A stretch of DNA of 64,000 nucleotides from Membranipora membranacea (taxonomy: Eukaryota; Bryozoa; Gymnolaemata; Cheilostomatida; Membraniporidae), in the NCBI GenBank assembly GCA_914767715.1, contig OU612065.1, forward strand, positions 7,874,001-7,938,000. The letters run 5' to 3'. Of this stretch, positions 49,682 through 64,000 are shown piece by piece. The position numbers and the translations under genes are program-made. Every line of letters starts with the position of its first letter. The first letter of the stretch is position 1. The notes below the pieces were generated by a model that saw nothing but the letters and a program-made list of their open reading frames with translations, was not told the origin of the DNA and did not search any database.

Positions 49682-50652
49682 TAAATAATAGGATAGAAAA
49701 GCTAGTTGTATTACTGAAGGCAGTCTGGTTTCCTGATTGTTTTGAACAGCTGGATGGCAAGGTAGGTGGTAAGATCAGCTGGGACTCAGACATTCCTCTG
49801 TGTTGTTTCTTCAGCTCCTACAGTGACAATAATCATGAATTGAATATGTGGCACTGACTGTGAGAAACTTTGTTTGTGGTCACTTGACTAAAATCTCTTG
49901 CTAGCTTCGAAAATGAAGAAGCTCAAACCAAATATACATATGCATATGAGTCTGCAGATGAATGACATGGATTGTGGTGTCTATATTCACTTTGGTCCAG
50001 TCTACTGATGTATGTGTCTAGAAAAGAAGAACTCATTGATTGATGTATTTAATTACTGTGGACTAGTCTAGCTAGAGTAGAGGACTACTACTACTAGGCA
50101 TAAGAGTAAGACATTTAATAATAATGAGTTGGGCATCCCAATTTAAACACCAAGTCCTGACCTATACCTGATCCCTGGCCTAGTGATAAACCCAACCCAC
50201 TAAGAACTCCAGTAGTAGCTAGTGGCAAATGTATTTATATTAAGCTATACATACATGCCATTTTTATATAGCATTGAAGAAGACAGCAGTGGACTACCTC
50301 AACACAACATATTAGTTAAGTTAATAGCCATAGGAAGCCATCCACCCTGCAGGGAAGCCAATGTCCTGTGATACTTATAACTGCCATAGAGGGACACACA
50401 GCGATGATTTTAGAGGTCTCAACAATGATTTCAGAGCACATCTATGTATAAACTGTAACTACTGTCTTCAGGGCCATCTGCTGCAATCAAAATGCAGTAA
50501 ATCCAAATCATCTTCTTGTGCTCTGGCATGGTCAAGAAGCAGTGTCATTACGATATGAATCATCATCATTTTTGCCGCTGTGAAACTATTTTGATGAATG
50601 ATTATTTGCAGGTAGGATTTGAAGCCAAGGGACTTCTAGATAAAGCTGTGCA

Positions 50653-55391
<4,739 letters not shown>

Positions 55392-57753
55392 GGATATATG
55401 GACTGTTCTTTAACGCATATTTCAAGTATCATCTACAGACATCTTTCTCCCGTCTCTTATTCCTGGATGTCATGAATTGTAATAATTAGTTGACCCAACT
55501 CAATTTATTTTTCTATGATAGACCCAAACATTCTATACCTTCAGCTGTAGCTTCTTCATCTGATGACTGCTTATATCCAATTCATTGTGTAACTTTGTCA
55601 ATTCATCCCCAGAATTCTGATGATATTGGCTGATATATCATGTATACCAAGGTGCATATGCTCTCTTTCCTATACTAGCTGCACATTTCTCTAACCCAGC
55701 ATTTATAAGTTGTTTTTTTTGCTTATTTCAAATATCGAACCTGTTTTGACATTTTTATGTACTCAAATAGAGCTTAGCATAGAAAATGTTTTATACACCA
55801 CAGATTGGATAATTTTTATCAACGCATTGAAGTTTTTGTAAAGAAGTTGGCAAATTCAATTGACCGTTGCAATGCAGGCAGTTTGTTTTTGGACATTTTT
55901 TGGAATTATATTGTGGCTTTTGATAATTGTAAGTTACTAAAATGTTAATCGTAATAATTGATGGAATATTGACTCAGCACTTCTTATTATCCTGTTGTCA
56001 GTAAGTTTGCTGCAACAACTTGAGCTTCTCTATTTTTACGGTAGCCTCTTGTGCAAAGCAAATAAATCTAGATACCCAAAGACTGTCTATGCTAATAATA
56101 TATGCAATCAGGTTCCAATGACTTTTTTACTGTAAAATATTCCTTTACAAATGACAATAATGCTTGCGGCAGGCTTAGGTTAGCCAAGGGTGACTACCAA
56201 AAACTAAACAGCATAAGGATGACCTTTTCCAGCGCTTGATTTGACCACTGAGTGACAAAGCCTTTGCTGTAGCATTGTGAATATATGTATGATTATTGAG
56301 CGGAGATATTGTTCTGCTTTTGATACTGACTGAACTTGTTGGCCGCATTGCCTCTCACCTTGTCCTGAGGTAGACAACTCCTAGACATAATCATCATGCA
56401 AGATGGGGGCACAACTCTCAACTGATTTAGCAATGTCGCAAATCTACACAGTCCCACTTTTTGTTGAGCAGGAAACAACATCATTGCTTTGTATCATAAT
56501 CATCATAGCTATTAGAAGAAGCACTTCTCTCTCACATCTCTTGGCACCAGCTGTGGACACCTAGCATAGCTTACCTCAAGACTCCAATATACCATCAACT
56601 CTCATCTTTAACTGATATTCTAGTTACTACAGTCATACAGCAATACCTTATCCTGGTAGCCTACAGTACTACTTCTCTCTAGCCAGCCGAGCCTGCCTTA
56701 GTTAGTTAGTATAGATAGTAGTCTGTGTCTACTCACTAGCTAGTACTAGCTACTGCTAGGCCCTGCCTCAATAAATAGAAAATAAATTAGGCCTACAGAC
56801 TTACACCCATCCATAAACTGCCAGTTAGAGCTATTTCCTGATCCTAGGAGAAATTCAAAGGATTATTGGCCATCATTGTTATTGTTACTCACTGTACTCA
56901 TCATTCTCTTCTCTAGCAGCATTGTAAGTATAATAATATATATATAAAATATAAAGATGTATGTTAGATGTTTTTCAATTGTTCCACTATCAAACATACT
57001 GTCACATCACATTTGTGTATCATGTGCAAGGGGATACTACTTGGTGTCTGTAACCAATGAGTATTCCTTGATGGAACAAACATAGGTACATAAATCAAGG
57101 CAAGGAGCATCAATAAACTACACGGGGTACATTCTATTAAATCTCTGAATTATGATGGCAGTTATTTGAGTTATTAGTTGTACTATAGGTAAAATATAAA
57201 GTCTTTGTTTTGCTTTTGTGACAGGACTGTATGTGTGTCATAGTTACTCAAAATACGAAAAGGTCGCCATAAGATCCTTCTCTTTCACATTAATCTCACC
57301 AGGACATTCTCATAGATATCGAAGCATCATCTTTTTTCTAATTCTGCAATCCTGAATAGAGAATACCAGATTTTACTCGTGAGAAGCAGGTTATGGCGTG
57401 TTACTCTGAATTGATATTATTGAGTAAATGTGTGAGGCCCGCAGACTCGCCTCTCAAAAAGACAAGGTGCAAAATGCTAGGCATAAACCATAAAACACAC
57501 TGTAACACGTCAGTCACCTACTACTAATTCATCTCGCTACTGAACTGTTATCAATTTGAGCTGACTTCACATCTTCAATTCAAGAATATTCTGTTATGGT
57601 TTACAACTATGATTGCCTATCTGTGCATGAAATATGGCTATTTCTAGTGCCTGTCAAAATCTATGATCATGTTCCCTAACAGCACTTATGATATTCTTGT
57701 TTAGCCGATGCACTGAAATCTCGACAACAGAAACCTTGCTGGCAGCTGCCTGA
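55392..57753. other. MEK 3' flank and SHC upstream region
   Basis: No coding exon, RNA gene or clear transposon was recognised. AATAAA near 56062 could serve MEK. The first part is AT-rich 3' untranslated sequence and the last part should contain the SHC promoter. Confidence 0.4.
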
Positions 57754-60700
57754 ATGGCTGCAGCTGCTAAGAAAAAGAACGGTGTCAATGGGAAGCCCGA
57801 TGAGTGGTCCAAAACTGGAACATGTCTGAACAAACCCGATGAAGGATGGGTTCATCATGCTGACCAACTGGAGAGTGACAATGGGATAAGCTATGGTGTC
57901 CGGGTAAGTGTATGTGAGATTAGCTTATACTCATGTCCCAGAGGCTTTTTACATTTCCTGAAGTTCTGAAATCATTTGCTTGTAGAATCTTCCCCTCTCA
58001 ATGCTGCCCAATGTTGTCTTGATCCAGCTGCAACTTGCCTGTAAGATAAATACCCACAGCTGTAACTACTGCTACTACTCATTGGTGGTTTCCTCTGTGG
58101 AATAAGCTACAAAAGAAGTACATGTATGGCTTAATTTTGTGTTTCTAGTATATCGGCTGTATGGAGGTCATAGTTTCAATGAAAACACTCGATTTTGAGA
58201 CCAGGACGGCTGTTGCCAGGTTAGTACTATGATGTCTCCTCAGGATGCCTATCACTATATAAAGCTCAACATAAAATGTCAACATAAATGTGCCTGTTTG
58301 TCTGCCACATTTGGTATTACAGAGAAAGGATAAATCATTACTTTGTAATAGTATTATTTTACTAATGATTATTCCATGAATAACATGACAGGAAAGGAGT
58401 GATTGTCTTCAACTGAACAGGGAAATCATTGATTACTGATCACTTAGACGCTGGTAGCTGTAAATTTGATTCAATATCAAGCCAATGAGATTATTAGCAA
58501 AGGACATGTTTATTTACATTGGCTATAGCTAGATGAGAACACAAAGACCCAGCTGCTGCTTATCAATGCAATGTGAAAATGATAGCTCAAAAATGTTAAT
58601 GGAATGCACTTTGTTATAAGGTCAATTAAATCTCTCTGAATTAGATGAAATTGCTTTTGTGGTCAGTTGCAACAAACAACTGAATGTCTTTTCCGCTATG
58701 TGTGGAAATGCCTGGATTGTGATGTCTATATACTTCTACGTAATGCTAAAATTTCCCAGCACTGTAAGATTACAACAGATAAGCAAGAACTTGCATTATA
58801 GCGCTTTGTAAGCCCCTCTTTCAGCATCATAATATGATTTTTCCTTGTAGGGAATCCATATTTAGGGTTGCTGAAGCCGCCGGATTGAGAAGTTCAGTGA
58901 GACGCAAAAAGGTCAGTATTTTTTCTAGTATCCCTAATGTACAGTTCATATATATATATATCTAGTGTCAATTGTGGGGACCCTGTTCTTCCTGTATAGC
59001 AGTGACTGTGAACTAATACAGCAGTCCGATATAAACACCTGGGCTCTATTGTGTGTGGAATGAAATCACTAAATGAAACATACAAGGCCCTCTGACATCA
59101 GAACATCACATAGATATTGCTGCCAGTTCACTTCTTTTACTAGTAATCTATTTGCACATTTTACTCTATTGATATGACTTTTGCTCAAACAATTATCAGC
59201 AGCATACATTGTCAATCAGTTGTGTTATCTACAATATTAACACCAGCAACAGGGAAGTAGCTTTTATCAGACTTTTACATTTCAAATACATTACAGTGAT
59301 ATGGTTGTGATAAAATTAGTGCCAGGTGCAGATAAAATCCAATGTCCTATCATTTTTTAGATCCTTATTTAGACATTCAGCTGCATTTCTTCAATTAAAT
59401 TGACATGGAGATATATATCATTGAAATAGGTTAAAATCAATAGGAGGTAGCTCAGTTGGTTAGAGCGCCTGCCCTCTTATGCGCAAGCGTTGGAGGTCCT
59501 GGGTTCAAATCCCGCTGCAGTCTACCAACTACTTCTACTGGGCTCAATTGACACCCCAGGTGTACCCCAACCTCCCTGCAAACTGAGAGAAAATTGGCGC
59601 CAATAAGGCACCTCAACTTCTCAGTCTGCGATGGGATGCAAACCCAGGACCTTCAGCACTAAGCGCCAAAGTTCATAGTGGCATAAGGCCTAGTCCGAAT
59701 AAAATGTGCTGCAGCAGTTCTTTTAATTCTTGTAGGATAAACGAGTACAGAAGTACTTGAGCGATACACCAAATCTAAAACATGCTGGTATCGATGTGAC
59801 ACTGGCTATAACTACAGATGATGTAGCTATGATAAGTATGGACAACGGTAAAACAATCATCAGCCATAGTATGGAGGAGATCTCCTTTGCGTCGGGTGGT
59901 GACTCGGTAAGGCTACTCACACGCCACCAGCCATCATGTGCTCATTTTATGATGAATGTTTGAACCTGTTTTATGCTGTGTTGCATCATTTTTCGGTGTA
60001 ACTTTTATATTGAAAGAATTAGTAATTTTGCTTCAAAGACAAAAACATTGCAAAATTCATCACTGTTAGTCAGCCCACCCTTGTGAAAGCCCTGTGATTC
60101 TTGGCTTACATGCGGCTGATTTGGGGTGGAAGTAAGTCATTATCCTCACCCTAGCTGAGTGCTTGTCACTTCTGAAATCATGAGTCATGAAGGTCTCAAG
60201 TGGATAAGTTGACAGCAGGAAGGGTGAAAATAAGAAATCAGGATAAGTGCCAAAATTAGCTTATGCAAACTTTGCAATATGATATCGCCTCGCGTAGGTT
60301 AGAATTTGAGATCAGGTATGTCAATTGTTTCCCATGATATCGTGTCTGCTCCAGTCAAATAAAGTGGAGTCTCACTCTCAACTTATATTCATCAGAGTGA
60401 AACTTCTCTCTGAAATTAGGGGCCCATGTATTGGCAATAACTTAACTTAGACATGACTTAGACATGCGATGGATTGGGTGCAATTACTAATTACTAAGCA
60501 CATGGCTGAGTGGAAAGTCTCTTAGAAATCAAGGATTAAGTAGTCAGGAAATTCTTGCCCGTAGGTGTAACACTCTGATTACTGAGTTACTGTCATAGGA
60601 TAGCTTATCTTTCTGCTAGAACAGTCATAAAATTATGGTATGAAAACTCGTGTTTTCAATTATTTCCAGGAAACCGCAGACTTTGTTGCATATGTTGCCA

Positions 60701-63084
60701 AAGATGCCACCAACAAAAGAGCTTGCCATGTTATAGAATGCGGAGGCGGTGTAGCCCAAGAAGTCATAATGACCATAGGTAAGAGGACTGCTACAGTTGA
60801 TATTTCACACATGCAGAGGCCTTTATGAATGTCACACCCATGCTGTGCAATGTTGTGGTTGTCTTCAAGTATCTGTTTAAGAGTTTGTTAGTCAATAGTA
60901 TGTTTTCATGCATATACTAACTTCTTATCTGATATCGATAATGAAATGTTTGAATCGGAAAGGCGGGACACCACTGTGGCCTGGATATGATGACCCAACT
61001 CATCCATGAGGAAATAAATAAGTGATAATGTAACAGCATGATAATATCTTGTTTTGTCCTTTTATGGATTGATTTTCACATGAGTAGCAATTCACCAAGC
61101 TGTGTCATGTCATGGCCCATTATCAAATTGGCCCTCTATCATGAAGTACCGTGTAATTGATGGGTTTACTGACGTAGCACAACCTGCAGCCTGCTCATAT
61201 CTCTGGTGTACATGTGACTTGTGACATCAACTCCCTACACCCTGGAAAGGCTTATATGATCTGACTATGGCTATAATCTTAGAAATGAGACTATTTATTG
61301 GCCAAATTTATAGAAATACTGTTACTGTCCTTCTAATGGATATTGAATTTAAGCCTATTACTCATGCATGCACTCGTACAGAAGCAAATCATGTCAGTAT
61401 TTTATTTATGATGACAAATTGAGTTTATTACTTATATTATGCCAATCAATAAGAATGAGTCGTCAAGTGCATTGATACACAGAAGGCATGAGTTTGATTT
61501 ATGGGCGAAATGTTGACAGGGGATGTGATTGATGGATTAAATGCTTCCTAGCATCACGTGCAAATTAGACACCATCATCATTATATGGAAGTGTAACATT
61601 TTCTACATTATTTCTTACCAGTATGCTACTGAACATTATTTGAAGTATCATCTCACCTATAATGACAATAAAGCTACTCTCATTCTTATGATTTTAATTT
61701 CAGCACAAGCCTTTGAACTGAGATACAAACAGATGTTGAAGCGTAAAAAACAGCCAGTGGTTGTCCCAGACAGGTGAGGTCCAGTTTAAATTTTATCTCA
61801 GTATAGTTTCATCTCGCAGATTTTGTGTATTTCACCTGTAATCATTTTTCAGATTTCTGACTTCACTGACTTGCTGAGTTTCCCCACTAAATAACAGCTT
61901 CCTGCAATGGATCATAAAAAAATGATGACAGGCCCGGAATTATAATTGGCATTAGGGTGCCATAGGCCATACTCCTGGTCTGACAAAATTTGTCCCAGCA
62001 TTCTAGAGAAATAATTTGCTGTTGATGTTTTTTATCAGACAGTTTAACGCAGAAGAAGAGTCTGCTTGGGGTGACGAGGAGCCCACATATTATAATGAGG
62101 GAGCAGAGATTGAAAACATACGTAAAGATTCATCTGCCAGCACGTCGTCTCAACCCCTGCCACCCCCTATCCCTCCGCTACCAGATCATTACTCAGCGCG
62201 ACCAAGTAATCTACCACTGCCTGCTGAAGGTTTTCAGTCTAATGATAAGCCTGTCGCTAGCCCTCTGTATGAGAATACAGGCAAGAACGTACCAGATAAT
62301 ACCTACTCATTAGCCGATGATGAGGCACTACAGCCAAGAGATAATTCACCGAGACATGAATCCTGGTTCCATGGAAAACTCTCCAGAAATGCAGTAAGTA
62401 CTTTTTTTTATCTTAGATCTTCTCTGAAACCAATACAGCAGTTAACCTTCTCATCATATTCAATGCCCTAGTTTGTTTACCTTGCCGTCCTCTTAATGAG
62501 GATACATGGTAATGATACATTGGTACTTGACAGGCCGAGAGGATGTTAACATGCGATGGAGAATTCCTGGTAAGAGAGAGCAGTAATAAGGCCGGACAGT
62601 TTGTACTGAGCGGTATGAAGAGTGGATTAGTTGTTCATCTTTTACTGGTCGATCCTGAAGGCGTGGTAAGTAGCGATAACTTTATTATATCACTGTTGGT
62701 TATAACGATGTGCTTCCACATACAAACCCAAAATATACCACAAAAAATACGTAATTGCCAGTTGTCGGCCACATACCTGAATTCTAATTTTAATTTGTTG
62801 TCAATGGCTATGTGAGTGTTCTTATTGAATCCCATGCAACAATATAATATAAGAGAACAACTCAGCGACTTGTATTCTGTTCAACGCCTCTTACTGATAT
62901 TGACATTTTAGTACCCACTTTTTAGTCATCACCTAAGACTGTCTCTCACATTTTGTAGGTTAGGACCAAAGACCGGACATTCGATAATGTCTCACATTTG
63001 ATATCATATCACAAAGACAATCTGGTACCTATTTTATCACAAGAAATAGAACTCTATCTCAGCTCTCCTATACTGCGAGGGTAG
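57754..63084 (+). CDS. SHC1: SHC adaptor protein (PTB-CH1-SH2)
   Basis: Nine exons (57754-57903, 58149-58219, 58851-58911, 59736-59906, 60670-60778, 61704-61773, 62039-62393, 62534-62665, 62959-63084) encode 414 residues, near the size of the p46 form of human SHC1. An in-frame TGA directly precedes the ATG. The PTB domain (about 33-195) shows [51 protein letters not shown] and [10 protein letters not shown]. The proline-rich CH1 linker has the tandem tyrosine site TYYN (Y228, Y229) and a GRB2-type site LYENT (Y288). The SH2 domain (320-410) opens [15 protein letters not shown], has FLVRES (R343) and ends [12 protein letters not shown] links phosphorylated receptors to GRB2-SOS-Ras. No N-terminal CH2 region is visible, so a p66-like form is not supported. 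Confidence 0.96.
59443..59690 (+). mobile_element. SINE-like element with inverted tRNA-like ends
   Basis: The left end has a tRNA-type A box TAGCTCAGTTGG (59448) and B box GGTTCAAATCC (59502). The right end has the mirror image: GGTCCTGGGTT at 59495-59505 reappears inverted as AACCCAGGACC at 59641-59651, with a B-box-like GGTTTGCATCC on the minus strand. Acceptor and anticodon stems do not pair, so it is not a working tRNA. It lies in SHC intron 3. Confidence 0.6.
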
Positions 63085-64000
63085 AACTGATAACATGACT
63101 AAAGATACAGCTAAACAAAAAAGTATGATAGGCACCGCATCGTTTAGCACAGCTGAGTAAAACCAATTATATGTCTTGTCCACTTTACACCAAAACTTCC
63201 CATTAGCGCCATAGAAAAAAAGCAAAATTGAGCAAAGAGGAGATGTTGGCACAAGGAAGCCATCTTTCTCTTCAATCTGTAAGAGCCCACAGGCTATTAT
63301 ATGACTAGGACTACTTGCTATTGTCACCCTTGCCACATAATATTTATTAGATGCCTTAATCCATAATACATGCATTTTCCACTGTATTTTAAACATCTTT
63401 AAAATGATGTAAGAGCAGTGATTTGCGATCAAAGCCCTGCCATTGGAACATAGCGGTGAACAGCACACATGGTATTACTTTCTATAGAAGGTCCTCAAGC
63501 TTTTAATAAAACATATTATTGTACTTTCTATTCACAAGATTATGCACAACATAGATTGTGACCATTTTGGATTTGGACTAGGATATTATCTATATTATCT
63601 ATATTATCTATATTATAAAACTGACTTCATTGCCTGTCTTCATTCGTTATATACATATCAACTTTTCATTCTCAATTTTTCATAAAGATTTTTGTCACAT
63701 TTGCACTGGTACAGTGTTGAGAATCATGGCTTTAATTAATTATTTGGAATAAATCGATTTAAATTATAAATCGCTGCCAAATATGATTATTATTGTAATC
63801 TATAGCATTTGAAACACATGAAAACTTGAAACTGGCTGGCTCTCATCAATGAACTCCCTCTTCATTGCTCTCATGGAGTCCACATCAATTCCATTTGAAC
63901 TTCATTCAAAGTGCCAAATAGATACAAGGGAACTGAACTTGATTCCCATGGTGATGAAACTTCGGCCAAGCCGCTTTGGATAGGACACTGCTCACATTCT
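63085..64000. other. SHC 3' untranslated region and flank
   Basis: AATAAA at 63505-63510, about 420 bp after the stop, is the likely polyadenylation signal. A 9-bp tandem repeat (unit TATTATCTA, about 3.7 copies) lies at 63583-63616. No further gene is seen up to the window edge; a 143-codon minus-strand frame opposite the 3' untranslated region has no support. Confidence 0.5.

Larger units (their letters stand above)
48475..50652. other. Divergent region between RPL17 and MEK
   Basis: It holds the RPL17 5' untranslated intron, foldback elements at 48812 and 49367, a micro-insertion at 49659, and a possible acceptor at 50611 (TTTGCAG) that would place a 5' untranslated intron before the MEK start codon. 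No coding exon is seen. Confidence 0.5.

Noticed and set aside
59443-59527. Functional tRNA gene
   Set aside because: A and B boxes are present, but the acceptor stem and anticodon stem do not pair and the T stem has mismatches; it fits a SINE head better.
63037-63468. 143-codon minus-strand frame
   Set aside because: It is antisense to the end of SHC and its 3' untranslated region, with no recognisable domain and no splice partners.

Overview
The window looks like nuclear DNA from an invertebrate animal. It is AT-rich, its genes carry many GT-AG introns of roughly 100 bp to 4 kb, it contains animal-specific signalling genes (SHC adaptor, G12/13-type G-alpha, PTP-PEST phosphatase, SRCIN1/KIAA1217 family), and its introns and intergenic DNA are full of short foldback elements, tRNA-derived SINE-like sequence and broken LINEs. 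The phylum cannot be fixed from the sequence; a sponge or another early-branching marine animal is possible, at low confidence. Exon models below were built by eye: each junction was chosen so that GT/AG signals and reading phase agree along the whole gene, so they are internally consistent but untested by RNA.

Layout. 796-13682 (+): SRCIN1/KIAA1217-like scaffold protein, 16 exons. 14194-18477 (-): small unrecognised charged protein, 4 exons, sharing a 257-bp divergent promoter with LSM12 at 18735-22124 (+). 22577-27006 (-): protein with the CtIP/Sae2/Ctp1 C-terminal domain. 30224-39652 (+): PTP-PEST type tyrosine phosphatase. 42101-45068 (-): G-alpha of the G12/13 class. 46450-48474 (-): ribosomal protein L17, with an inferred 5'TOP exon near 49565. 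50653-55391 (+): MEK1/2 MAP kinase kinase. 57754-63084 (+): SHC adaptor. Most of these genes act in Src/Ras/Rho signalling (SHC and MEK in the Ras-MAPK route, PTP-PEST and the SRCIN1 relative around Src/p130Cas, G-alpha-12/13 upstream of Rho). LSM12, L17 and the CtIP-like gene are housekeeping or DNA-repair genes.

Two observations stand out. First, the MEK gene has two tandem versions of the exon covering the proline-rich insert and the following helix (53619-53734 and 53966-54030). Their phases allow exactly one of them to be used; skipping both or joining both breaks the frame. Second, a family of tiny palindromic insertions (8-32 bp, beginning CAAGGAGT and usually ending CCTTG) occurs at many sites, and at least nine copies are flanked by 7-bp direct repeats that look like target-site duplications. 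Around these are perfect foldback elements with 9-bp flanking repeats, a TA-flanked inverted-repeat element inserted inside a foldback element, and a 400-bp giant foldback.
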